Source of the DNA: an uncultured Verrucomicrobiota bacterium | GTDB taxonomy: Bacteria > Verrucomicrobiota > Verrucomicrobiia > Limisphaerales > UBA9464 | DNA length: 38,017 nucleotides | Reading direction: 5' to 3' | NCBI GenBank assembly: GCA_903842505.1 | Contig: CAIMMI010000220.1 | Coordinates: 1-38,017, forward strand | Part shown: positions 7,035 through 15,114 of the stretch, piece after piece | Layout: every line of letters starts with the position of its first letter | Position numbering within the stretch: the stretch's first letter is position 1 | Translations under genes and position numbers: made by a program | The notes under the pieces: model-generated | Database searches by the model: none | What the model saw: the letters and a program-made list of their open reading frames with translations, nothing else | Told to the model about the DNA's origin: nothing

Positions 7035-10000
7035 GTCCGGAGCGTCCTGAAGCGGCGGTGCGGGATCTCGGTTTGGCGGGCCGGATTGCAGCCTGGTTCG
7101 TCGATTCCAAGCTTACGCCGCTGCTCGTGGTGGCGTCGGTGCTGCTCGGTGTGGCGGCCGTCCTCCTGCTGCCCCGCGAGGAGGAACCGCAGATCAAGGT
7201 CCCGATGATCGACGTGGTGGTTTCGATGCCGGGATCCGGAGCGAAGGAAGTCGAGGAGCGGGCGACGCGCCCGATGGAGAAGCTCCTCTGGGAGATCCCG
7301 GGCGTTGAGTACCTGTACTCGACCTCCCGGGAAGGGGAGGGTCTGGTAATTGTGCGGTTCAAGGTCGGGTCCGAGCCGGATGCCAGCCTGGTGCGGGTCT
7401 CGGAGAAGCTCCGGTCCAACTTCGACCGCATCCCCCACGGCGTGTCCTTCCCGATGATCAAGCCGCGGTCGATCGACGACGTGCCGATCCTCGCGCTGAC
7501 CTTGCACGGGCCGCGCTATGACCATCTGGCCCTGCGGCGGATTGCGTCGCAACTGGACGACACGGTGAAGCAGGTGCCGGACGTGGCAGAGACCACCTTG
7601 ATCGGTGGGTTGCACCGGCAGGTCCGCGTGCTGCTGGATCCCGTGAAACTCTCGTCGCGCGGCCTGACGCTGGCCGGGTTGATTCCCCTCCTGCAGACGG
7701 CCAACCGCCAGTTCCGGTCGGGAGGTGTCGTGTCCACCAACCGCGAGATCGTGGTGGAGACCGGAGCGTTCCTGACTCGGCCCGAGGAAGTCGGGCAGGT
7801 GGTGGTCGGGGTGTCGGGTGCTCGGCCGGTGTATCTCCGGGAAGTGGCGGAGATCGTCGACGGTGCCGAGGAACCCTCGCAGTACGTGTTCCATGGTCGT
7901 GGCCAGGGCGACTCGGGAACGGTGGGCGTGGACGAGGCGGCCGTGACGTTGAGCATCGCCAAGCGGCCAGGGGCGAATGCGATTTCGGTGGCGGACGCCG
8001 TTTTGCGCCGGGTGGATGGGTTGAAGGGGCGGATCCTGCCCGCGGACCTGGAAGTGAGCGTGACGCGCCACTACGGGGCAACGGCGGCGGAAAAGTCGAA
8101 CGAACTGCTCCTCCACATGGGCATCGCGGTGGCCAGTGTCGCGGTGTTGATCTGGCTGGTGTTGGGATGGCGCGAATCCGGGGTCGTCGCGGTGGCCATC
8201 CCGGCGACACTCGCGCTGACCTTGCTGGTGTTCTACCTCTGGGGATTCACGCTGAACCGCATCACCCTGTTCGCGCTGATCTTCAGCATCGGCATCCTCG
8301 TCGATGACGCGATCGTGGTGGTCGAGAACATCGTGCGACACCGGAACCTGCCCGGCAACGGCGACCGTCCCCTGGCGGTGGTCGCGGTCGAGGCGGTGGC
8401 GGAAGTGGGCAACCCGACCATCCTCGCGACGTTCGCGGTGATCGCGGCGGTGTTGCCGATGGCCTTCGTGGGCGGGCTCATGGGGCCCTATATGCGGCCG
8501 ATCCCGGTTGGCGCGAGTGCGGCGATGTTCTGGTCCTTGCTGATCGCCTTCGTGGTGACGCCCTGGGCCTCGGTGCGATTCCTCGCCCTGGGCAGGCGAG
8601 CACGGGCCTCCGGTGATGCCGCGGACGGCGGGCATCCTGTCGCGGGTCCGGAAGAGGGTGCGACGCGGCTGTACCGTCGGGTGATGGGGCCGCTGCTGCA
8701 TCATCGCGGTTGGCAATGGGCCTTCCTGGGAACCATCACAGCGATGCTCCTGCTCGCGATGGCGGGAGTGGGGGTTGGATGGGTGAAGGTCAAGATGCTG
8801 CCCTTCGACAACAAGTCCGAGTTTCAGGTGATCCTGAACCTTCCGGAGGGCAGTTCGCTGGAACGGACGGCGGAGGCGGCACGGGCCATCGCTTCGGAGA
8901 TCCGGGGCGAGCCCGAGGTCACGGACTACCAGATCTACGTGGGCACCTCGTCCCCGTTCAACTTCAACGGCCTGGTCCGGCATTACTTCCTGCGACGCGG
9001 GGCCTCGGTGGCGGACATCCAGGTCAACCTGCTGCCGAAGCATGACCGCAAGGCGCAGTCGCACGACATCGTGAAGCGGTTGCGTCCGCGGGTCACGGCG
9101 GTGGCCGAGCGGTTCGGGGCGCGTGTGGCGCTGGCCGAGGTGCCGCCGGGCCCGCCGGTCTTGCAGACGCTGGTGGCCGAGGTCTACGGACCGGACGACG
9201 CCGCGCGGTTGGGCCTGGCCAGTGCCGTCCGGGATACCTTCCGAAAGACACCCGGTGTGGTGGACGTTGACTGGTACGTCGAGGATCCCCAGCAGAAGGT
9301 CCGCTTCGTCATCGACAAGGAAAAGGCGGCCTTGCACGGCGTGAGCGCCGCTACGATTTCGCAGACGTTGCGATTGGCTGTCGCCGGGGAGTCCGTCGAC
9401 CTCCTGCACGCTCCGGCCGAGAAGGAGGACGTCAACATCGTGCTCGAGTTGCCCCGATCCACCCGGGCGCGTCCGGAAGAACTGCTGGCGCTCCGGGTGC
9501 GGTCCGGGGATGGCAATGGCCTTCCGGAACCTGGAGGCTCGGGCGTTGCTCCATTGGTTCCGCTGCGGGAACTCGTGCGCCTCGAGACCGCCCGCGTGGA
9601 TGGCAGCCGCCATAGGAAGAACCTCATGCCGGTGACCTATGTGATCGGGGATGTCGCCGGGGTCGTGGAAAGTCCGGTCTATGCCATCGGTGCGATGAAC
9701 AAGGCCTTGGCGGCGTTGGATGTGAAGGCGGTGACCGGCGTGGATTCGCCCGGACCCCTGCGCGTGCTCAATGCGTCGATGCCCGAGAGCGATGCGCAGC
9801 CGTCACTGAAGTGGGATGGGGAATGGCACATCACGATCGAGGTCTTCCGGGACCTGGGAATGGCCTTCGCCGCCGTGCTGGTCCTCATCTACGTGCTGAT
9901 GGTTGGGTGGTTTCGGTCGTTGATGACGCCGCTGGTGGTGATGATGGCGATCCCGTTCTCGCTGGTGGGCATCCTTCCCGCCCACGGCCTGATGGGAGCC

Positions 10001-10345
10001 TTCTTCTCCGCAACCTCGATGATCGGGTTCATGGCGGGCGCGGGCATCGTGGTGCGGAATTCCATCATCCTGGTCGACTTCATCGAGCAACGCGTCGGCG
10101 AGGGCCTGCCACTGGCGGATGCCGTGGTCGACGCCGGTGCCGTGCGGTTCCGTCCGATGCTCCTGACCGCGCTCGCGGTCGTGTTCGGCGCGGCGGTCAT
10201 CCTCTTCGACCCCATCTTCCAGGGGCTGGCGATTTCGCTGATGGCAGGTGAGATCGCGTCGCTCCTGATCAGCCGGTTGGCGGTTCCGGTGCTCTACTAT
10301 CAGTTCAAGCGGGAACGTCCGGCCGGCTGCGCCATGACAGGATGA
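7031..10345 (+). CDS. RND-family efflux pump inner-membrane subunit (AcrB-like)
   Basis: The 1104-residue product has the duplicated RND architecture: TM1 near residues 25-50, a large periplasmic porter region, a TM2-TM6 block, a second porter region and a TM8-TM12 block. The proton-relay aspartates in TM4 are present (D425 and D426 in [13 protein letters not shown]). The TM10 position that is Lys in AcrB is Arg here (R1009 in [13 protein letters not shown]). The protein is longer than AcrB (about 1050), with a polar insert after TM6 near residues 520-550. It would export hydrophobic or toxic compounds using the proton gradient with the upstream adaptor. No outer-membrane factor gene is nearby. 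Its place behind an ArsR-type repressor and DUF2892 protein suggests an inducible pump for thiol-reactive or sulfur-related stress; the substrate is unknown. Confidence 0.93.
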   Translation: MSPERPEAAVRDLGLAGRIAAWFVDSKLTPLLVVASVLLGVAAVLLLPREEEPQIKVPMIDVVVSMPGSGAKEVEERATRPMEKLLWEIPGVEYLYSTSREGEGLVIVRFKVGSEPDASLVRVSEKLRSNFDRIPHGVSFPMIKPRSIDDVPILALTLHGPRYDHLALRRIASQLDDTVKQVPDVAETTLIGGLHRQVRVLLDPVKLSSRGLTLAGLIPLLQTANRQFRSGGVVSTNREIVVETGAFLTRPEEVGQVVVGVSGARPVYLREVAEIVDGAEEPSQYVFHGRGQGDSGTVGVDEAAVTLSIAKRPGANAISVADAVLRRVDGLKGRILPADLEVSVTRHYGATAAEKSNELLLHMGIAVASVAVLIWLVLGWRESGVVAVAIPATLALTLLVFYLWGFTLNRITLFALIFSIGILVDDAIVVVENIVRHRNLPGNGDRPLAVVAVEAVAEVGNPTILATFAVIAAVLPMAFVGGLMGPYMRPIPVGASAAMFWSLLIAFVVTPWASVRFLALGRRARASGDAADGGHPVAGPEEGATRLYRRVMGPLLHHRGWQWAFLGTITAMLLLAMAGVGVGWVKVKMLPFDNKSEFQVILNLPEGSSLERTAEAARAIASEIRGEPEVTDYQIYVGTSSPFNFNGLVRHYFLRRGASVADIQVNLLPKHDRKAQSHDIVKRLRPRVTAVAERFGARVALAEVPPGPPVLQTLVAEVYGPDDAARLGLASAVRDTFRKTPGVVDVDWYVEDPQQKVRFVIDKEKAALHGVSAATISQTLRLAVAGESVDLLHAPAEKEDVNIVLELPRSTRARPEELLALRVRSGDGNGLPEPGGSGVAPLVPLRELVRLETARVDGSRHRKNLMPVTYVIGDVAGVVESPVYAIGAMNKALAALDVKAVTGVDSPGPLRVLNASMPESDAQPSLKWDGEWHITIEVFRDLGMAFAAVLVLIYVLMVGWFRSLMTPLVVMMAIPFSLVGILPAHGLMGAFFSATSMIGFMAGAGIVVRNSIILVDFIEQRVGEGLPLADAVVDAGAVRFRPMLLTALAVVFGAAVILFDPIFQGLAISLMAGEIASLLISRLAVPVLYYQFKRERPAGCAMTG

Positions 10346-10410
10346 ACAGGATTCACAGGATGCTGACGGGCTGCGAAAAACAGCCAGCTGTCCATCCTGC
10401 TCATCCTGTC
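10336..10410. repeat. Compound inverted-repeat element at the 3' end of the RND operon, with a 9-base tandem array
   Basis: Bases 10338-10364 are three 9-base units (CAGGATGAA, CAGGATTCA, CAGGATGCT), the first covering the pump gene's stop codon. The 17-base arm 10336-10352 pairs with 10394-10410 with a single mismatch. Inside lies a second perfect stem, GGCTG (10369-10373) and CAGCC (10381-10385), around a CGAAAAA loop. There is no T-run after the arm, so a classic intrinsic terminator is not supported, though the structure could stabilise the 3' end. The 9-base period is shared with 172-198. Confidence 0.65.
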
Positions 10411-10634
10411 CCAAACCAATGGTCCTCATCCTGAGCGCCGCAGGTGGCCACGTCTGCCTCGCGGGCGCATTGCCTGCTCAGTTACCGACGTTTCGAGTCA
10501 CTCCGGTCGGTTCCGTGAACCGGTTGCAACGGAGACCAAGCCAGCGAAGTGAGGTGTCAGAGCCCGCGGCAAGCACGCGCCACTTGGCAGGGCACTTGGC
10601 GCATCCACAGCCGACGACTAACCTTATCGACGCC

Positions 10635-11351
10635 ATGGCATCCGGACCTCCACCCGCGGCACCCATTCCCCCCGTCCTGGAACCAGCCGGGTTCATGGCC
10701 AGGTTTGGGGCCTATCTCGTCGGGTGCCTGATCGTGCTCAGCGGCGTGAGTTGGTCCCAGGCCGTGACCTATTCAACGATCGCAGAGGGCAGGTGGATGG
10801 TCGCTGTGGTGCTCGGTCCCTTTCTCGCGGTTCCTGTGGCTGTCGGTCACTTTGGCCTTCAAGTCTTCGCGCGACGGATGCTTCGAAAGGCACGATTCCT
10901 TCGTCCGATCCCCGAGATGTTGCTGCTCAACCTCCCGGGTGCCGTGGCTATCGGGTGTCTCCTGGCCACGGCTTATGGGGCCATGAGCGCCAAGTCGGTG
11001 TTCGAGAAGTTCGTGGCTCACCCGATGCCTTTGTCCGTCCGCGTGCTGGAGCATGGGGGTGGGAAGATCAACTTTGCGGAAGGAGATCAACGTGCGATCC
11101 GCTTCGAGATCGACGCGCAGGACCTTTCGGCGGTTGTTCGGGAAGGGGAGTTTGCCCTCATTGAATCTGAACGGACCGACGACGACTGGCAGGAACTCAT
11201 CCTTTATCCGACGCGCCTTGATCTGGATTTCTCGACACCCCAGCGGGTCTATCGGCGGCAGTTGCCACCCTTTCTGCCCGACGACGTCGAGGAGTTCCTC
11301 CTGTGTTGGACCAACAGTCCGGTGGTGGTGTTTGTCCGCCTGGACAGATAA
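10635..11351 (+). CDS. Uncharacterised membrane protein with soluble C-terminal domain
   Basis: I do not recognise the family. From the ATG at 10635 the product is 238 residues: a proline- and alanine-rich start, three hydrophobic segments (about residues 23-45, 54-75 and 96-118) and a polar C-terminal half of about 110 residues rich in acidic and beta-forming stretches (for example DWQELILYPTRLDLDF), probably extracytoplasmic. The frame is open back to 10419, but the upstream part contains no membrane segment and reads like non-coding sequence, so the later start is preferred; no clear ribosome binding site decides it. Codon use (GC-rich third positions) supports real coding. It is followed by another small membrane protein. 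Confidence 0.6.
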   Translation: MASGPPPAAPIPPVLEPAGFMARFGAYLVGCLIVLSGVSWSQAVTYSTIAEGRWMVAVVLGPFLAVPVAVGHFGLQVFARRMLRKARFLRPIPEMLLLNLPGAVAIGCLLATAYGAMSAKSVFEKFVAHPMPLSVRVLEHGGGKINFAEGDQRAIRFEIDAQDLSAVVREGEFALIESERTDDDWQELILYPTRLDLDFSTPQRVYRRQLPPFLPDDVEEFLLCWTNSPVVVFVRLDR

Positions 11352-11476
11352 GGCCTCGGGTCGAAGGCTGGGTTGGAGTGCGGAGCGCCTATCCGGCTTC
11401 GTGGTCGGAAGCAGTTGGGGAATCCATGCAGGCGCCGGTTGCGGGCTCCCGTCGGTGAATCCATCCTGAACGGACC

Positions 11477-11788
11477 ATGAGTGCTCCCGGAGGAGGAAAG
11501 ACCGTGCAGGTTCTCGGCTGGATCCTTCTCGTCGTTGGAGTGATCAGCGTGCTGGTCTCGTTGCTGATCCTGGGATTTGCAGCGCTTGCCAGCTTCGGAG
11601 CACTCGCCGATGCAGGCCCTGCCGAGAACCGCAGGATGGCTGTGCAATTGCTGTCGTGGGGACTTCTTCCGTTGATCGGTGGATTGGTCCTGTCTGGGTT
11701 CGGAATCATGGCCTTCGTCCGGAACCGAAAGCGCGCAGGTTCCGGGCAAGACGGCCTGGCGACTGGCAGCACTCCGCTTCGCGAATAG
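11477..11788 (+). CDS. Small two-helix membrane protein of unknown function
   Basis: The 103-residue product has two clear hydrophobic helices, about residues 10-40 (VLGWILLVVGVISVLVSLL) and 57-80 (LLSWGLLPLIGGLVLSG). A basic RNRKR patch follows and then a polar tail. No family is recognised. The ATG at 11477 is preceded by a 125-base gap after the previous membrane protein, on the same strand. A co-transcribed pair is possible but not shown. The polar linker ADAGPAENRR suggests a loop between the two helices. Confidence 0.6.
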   Translation: MSAPGGGKTVQVLGWILLVVGVISVLVSLLILGFAALASFGALADAGPAENRRMAVQLLSWGLLPLIGGLVLSGFGIMAFVRNRKRAGSGQDGLATGSTPLRE

Positions 11789-11948
11789 ATCCCGGTGCTG
11801 GGAAGCAGGACGGCATTGCTGGAATAGCCCTTCCTGACGCACTGCGGCAGACAAACGAGCCGAATCGCCCAGCCATTCGCAGCCAGCGGAGTCATTGGAT
11901 GAATTCCGTCGGTGACCCGGGCATGGGTCGGCTTCCGCGCACATCAGC

Positions 11949-12443
11949 ATGAGCAAGCCCAAGAGGAAATACATCGAGCAGGACGAATTCTGTGTTCGGC
12001 TCAGCATTTGGGGTGATGACCTGGACCCAGACGAGATCACTCGCCTCTTGGCTGCCTCGCCGACTGACGCTTGGCGAAAGGGTGATGTCGACCCGAGGGA
12101 CGGATTCACGTACCTCACTGGTTCTTGGTCCATCAAAACAGAGCGCAGCACACGCGACGTGGAGGAACATCTCACGGAGCTTGTTGCCGGGCTTTCCAGC
12201 GACCTAGCCGTATGGGAGGGACTCACGAGCCGTTACAGCGCCGACTTGTATTGCGGCTTCTTCCTTGCCGGACTCGGTCATGGCTTTTCCATGACGCCGA
12301 AGTTGCAACGCCTCCTGGCAGACCGGAATCTGGACATCATATTTAATATCTACTGCGAATACGACCATGACGCCAAACACGAGTGGAGGCCGATTGAGGT
12401 GGAGGGCGAGTCTGTGACGTTGCAACGAATTCCCAAAGGTTGA
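11949..12443 (+). CDS. DUF4279 domain-containing protein
   Basis: The 164-residue soluble protein contains a DUF4279-like sequence: an early strand FCVRLSIWGDDLDPDEITRL, then PTDAWRKGDV, a GSWSIKTE strand, and a later LADRNLDIIFNIY strand near the C-terminus. DUF4279 proteins are small, widespread and of unknown function; they are often found in variable genomic regions, including with toxin-immunity genes. No signal peptide or membrane segment is present. GC content is somewhat lower than in the neighbours, including the AT-rich stretch ATCATATTTAATATC at 12337-12351, which hints at transfer but is weak. The ATG at 11949 gives the expected domain start. Confidence 0.75.
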   Translation: MSKPKRKYIEQDEFCVRLSIWGDDLDPDEITRLLAASPTDAWRKGDVDPRDGFTYLTGSWSIKTERSTRDVEEHLTELVAGLSSDLAVWEGLTSRYSADLYCGFFLAGLGHGFSMTPKLQRLLADRNLDIIFNIYCEYDHDAKHEWRPIEVEGESVTLQRIPKG

Positions 12444-12531
12444 GCAAGGGGCTCGCGCGGACCGCATCACGGTTGAATGCCGGCGGGCTGCAGGCCCAGT
12501 CCATTGTCCACCCTCAGCAGTGCCGGTGCGT

Positions 12532-13695
12532 TCACAGCGGTTGACCGCCTTCGTTGAGGATGGAGAGGTAAGCGTCGTAGACGAAGACGCGGTTGCGCCG
12601 TTGGCCGGTAAGTTCGCGGGCGATGCCCGCCGAGACGAGGGAGTGCATGGCCTTTGAGGCTGTAGGGAAAGTCATCGCATGCTCCTTGCACAAATGCTGC
12701 AAGGTGATCACCGGGCGCTGTCGCAAGGCACTGAGGACGCGCAAGGCATTCGCCGCGGCTCGACCTGTCTGTTGGATGCGGACGGTGTCGGCCCCGACGA
12801 GCTGCACCAGCCTTTGCGCGGTCTGAACGGCGCTCCGTGCGGTCTGTTCGACGCCTTCCAGAAAGAAATCTACCCACGCCTCCCAGTCACCTGTCGCGCG
12901 GACGCGGTCGAGCAGATCGTAGTAGGCTCGGCGGTTCTCCTTGAGATAAAGCGAAAGATAGAGAAGCGGCTCGGAGAGGAGTCCGCCGTGGTGGAGCAAG
13001 AGCGCAATGAGTAGGCGGCCCAGCCGACCGTTGCCATCCAGGAATGGGTGGATCGTCTCGAACTGCACGTGGGCGAGTGCGGCCTTCAGCAGCACTGGCA
13101 CCCCGGTGGTTTCGTCATGCAGGAATTTTTCCAGCGCGCCCATGCAAGTCCCCACCTCTTCAGGCGGAGGCGGAACGAAGTGGGCGTTACCTGGGCGAGT
13201 GCCACCGATCCAGTTTTGGCTGCGGCGAAACTCGCCGGGCTGCTTCTCACTGCCTCTGCCTTTTGCCATGAGGACGGCGTGCATTTCGCGCAACAGGCGG
13301 TTCGAGAGTGGAAAGCCGTCGCGGATCCGGGCTACGCCGTGCTCGAGGGCCGCGATGTAGTTGGAGACTTCGACCACGTCATCGAGCGGCGTGCCTGGAG
13401 CCTCGGCCAGCTCGAACAGGAGGAGATCGGAGAGGGACGACTGAGTGCCCTCGATCTGCGAGGACAGCACCGCTTCACGCCGGACGTACGAGTAGAGAAA
13501 GAGGTGCGGGTCCGGCAGGAGTGTGCTGATGCTGTCGAGCCGTCCGACGGCCAGTGTGGCCCGTTCCAGGAGCACCTGACGGGGCCCTGTGATCTCCAAC
13601 GGCGGTACGGGCGGCAGAGGCAAGGGGACGAACGCACGGACCTGCTCACCCGCCGTGGACGTGGTTTGGTAGGTGCCGGTGGCTTTGCGTCTCAT
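12532..13695 (-). CDS. Fic/DOC-family protein with N-terminal inhibitory motif and C-terminal winged helix
   Basis: The 387-residue protein carries the Fic catalytic motif HPFLDGNGRLGR starting at H216, with all key residues (H, D, N, G, R) intact. Fic enzymes transfer AMP or other nucleotide moieties from nucleotide cofactors to target hydroxyls. An N-terminal inhibitory helix is present (S78-S-Q-I-E82-G, matching (S/T)xxxE(G/N)), which places it in the class that carries its own autoinhibitor (class II); a separate antitoxin is not needed and none is next to it. A winged-helix-like DNA-binding tail occupies about residues 310-380. The ATG at 13695 is the start. Two overlapping dyads lie immediately upstream, so autoregulation is plausible. 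The target is unknown. Confidence 0.92.
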   Translation of the reverse strand: MRRKATGTYQTTSTAGEQVRAFVPLPLPPVPPLEITGPRQVLLERATLAVGRLDSISTLLPDPHLFLYSYVRREAVLSSQIEGTQSSLSDLLLFELAEAPGTPLDDVVEVSNYIAALEHGVARIRDGFPLSNRLLREMHAVLMAKGRGSEKQPGEFRRSQNWIGGTRPGNAHFVPPPPEEVGTCMGALEKFLHDETTGVPVLLKAALAHVQFETIHPFLDGNGRLGRLLIALLLHHGGLLSEPLLYLSLYLKENRRAYYDLLDRVRATGDWEAWVDFFLEGVEQTARSAVQTAQRLVQLVGADTVRIQQTGRAAANALRVLSALRQRPVITLQHLCKEHAMTFPTASKAMHSLVSAGIARELTGQRRNRVFVYDAYLSILNEGGQPL

Positions 13696-13708
13696 CGTGC
13701 GAAGCTTG

Positions 13709-13751
13709 AATAACGGAAACTGTTATTAAAGAAAACCCTAGGTTTCTTTAA
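13709..13751. promoter_or_regulatory. Two overlapping dyads upstream of the Fic gene
   Basis: In an AT-rich patch directly upstream of the Fic start, AATAAC (13709-13714) and GTTATT (13722-13727) form one perfect 6-bp dyad. TTAAAGAAA (13726-13734) and TTTCTTTAA (13743-13751) form a second perfect 9-bp dyad around an 8-base spacer that contains CCTAGG. The dyads overlap by two bases and lie 14 to 56 bases from the ATG, over the expected promoter. A likely binder is the winged helix of the Fic protein itself (inference). Confidence 0.5.
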
Positions 13752-13766
13752 CAATGGATAGCAGCC

Positions 13767-14981
13767 CTACAAGCTCGCCCAGGGAGCTGGGACGAGGAAG
13801 GCGTGTTGTTCGAGGAGGCCGCGGCTGCCGTTCCAGGAGAGGTATTGCGTCAGGTAGACCATGAGCGCGTAGAACAGGACGACGGGTACAAATCCGAGTC
13901 GGGCCGACCAACGGAAGAAGGAGTGTCGCGGTTGGTCGCGTCGGAGGGAACGGCCCATGGCCCAGCCGGCGAGGAGGCGGGCGGGGAAGATGAAGAGCAC
14001 GAAGACCAGGCTGGGGAGCCACACCATGCCACGGGGCGGGAGTTCGATCTTGAGCAGGTAGAGCGGGATGGCGAAGAGCAGGGTGACGACCAAGGCGATC
14101 CAGAAGGCCACGGGAGCACGTTGGAACTGGCGTCGGACAGCACCCACGGTGAACAGGGCTGACCAGCGGTCTTCGACGGCGAAATGCACCTGGAGGAAGG
14201 GCAGGTAGAGGGCGACTCCCATCAGGAGCACCCCCCCGAGCAGGGAGAGCACGGCACCGCCCTTGTCCGGCGCCAGTTGGGCGGCGGCGAGCAGGATTCC
14301 GACGGGGAGGAGCAGCCACAGGAACGTCCCGGCGAACCCGCGGAAACCGAGCCACAGATAGGTGGGCAGACGGAGGGAGGTGATGAAGGCGAGGAGGTTG
14401 TCCCGAACGGCGGGAACCTTGTCGGAGGTGCGGAGCCAGCGGAGGAAGTCCAGCGGAGCGGGCCAGAGGAAGTGACGGAACCGGCCGCCGCGGATCGTGG
14501 CCCAGACGATGTGGACGACGGTGAACACCGCGAGGACAAGGAGGCCGGTGCGCCAGAGTTTCGAGGTGGGACTTCCGGGTGCGACGATGTCGGCATCCTT
14601 CCAGAGCCCGGAAACCACGCGGACAGGCAGCGTGACCAGGAAGGCGCCCAGTACGAATCCCCCGATGCGGGCGGCCTTGCGGATGCCGACGAAGCCCTCG
14701 CGGAGCCGACCGCTGATGGCGACGCGGGCGCTGGCGTTCAGGAGGTAGCCGAGGCTGAGGAAGTTCAGGATGGGGACCACCGAAAGCACGGCGAGGAGGC
14801 CCAGCATCGAGGCGAGGCCGAACGTCCAGTTGGTTGCCGACACGAGGGCCTGACCCCATCGGCGGAGGCGGCCCGGCTGCGCGGGTGGGGCCGGGTCGGG
14901 TGACGGTTCCGGGGCGGCGTCGACGGGTGCGCCGGTGGCGATCGACGGGAGCTCGGTGTTTTCGGTTCCGGCCGGGTTCAT
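13767..14981 (-). CDS. Uncharacterised polytopic membrane protein
   Basis: The 404-residue protein has a proline- and acid-rich cytoplasm-like start (about 40 residues) and then about seven or eight hydrophobic segments: near 50-72, 98-118, 140-160, 205-235, 240-262, 292-315, 322-340 and 365-385. One hydrophobic stretch includes LLAVLSVVPILNFLSLGYLL, reminiscent of small-molecule or YccA/DUF4013-like membrane proteins, but I cannot name a family with confidence. It carries several conserved-looking arginine-rich cytoplasmic turns (RRDQPRHSFFRW). It diverges from the DUF1549-DUF1501 pair across a 133-base gap, so the two may share regulation. The function is unknown. Confidence 0.75.
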   Translation of the reverse strand: MNPAGTENTELPSIATGAPVDAAPEPSPDPAPPAQPGRLRRWGQALVSATNWTFGLASMLGLLAVLSVVPILNFLSLGYLLNASARVAISGRLREGFVGIRKAARIGGFVLGAFLVTLPVRVVSGLWKDADIVAPGSPTSKLWRTGLLVLAVFTVVHIVWATIRGGRFRHFLWPAPLDFLRWLRTSDKVPAVRDNLLAFITSLRLPTYLWLGFRGFAGTFLWLLLPVGILLAAAQLAPDKGGAVLSLLGGVLLMGVALYLPFLQVHFAVEDRWSALFTVGAVRRQFQRAPVAFWIALVVTLLFAIPLYLLKIELPPRGMVWLPSLVFVLFIFPARLLAGWAMGRSLRRDQPRHSFFRWSARLGFVPVVLFYALMVYLTQYLSWNGSRGLLEQHAFLVPAPWASL

Positions 14982-15114
14982 GGTGGCTCAGTGCTCCGGA
15001 GGCCGTTGAAACATTCGGACCTTGCGGATGCTCATAACGACCGGAATGTACTGCAGGATGTTTCATCGCACAGCCTCCGGTTGTTCTCCGATGAAGTCCT
15101 GAACCAAACGCAGC

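Noticed and set aside
6641-9613. Long minus-strand open frame (about 990 codons) opposite the RND pump
   Set aside because: Antisense to the RND adaptor and pump; low-complexity Arg/His/Gln-rich translation with no domain.
10506-10522. Short perfect hairpin CGGTTC-CGT-GAACCG
   Set aside because: Only 6 bp with a 3-base loop, no T-run and no gene context; chance occurrence in GC-rich DNA is likely.
10419-10634. Upstream extension of the unknown membrane protein
   Set aside because: The extension lacks hydrophobic segments or domain features; the ATG at 10635 gives a more typical start, although no ribosome binding site confirms it.
15008-15064. GAAACATTC and GGATGTTTC arms in the divergent gap before the DUF1549 gene
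   Set aside because: One mismatch over 9 bases at a 39-base separation is too weak to call an operator.
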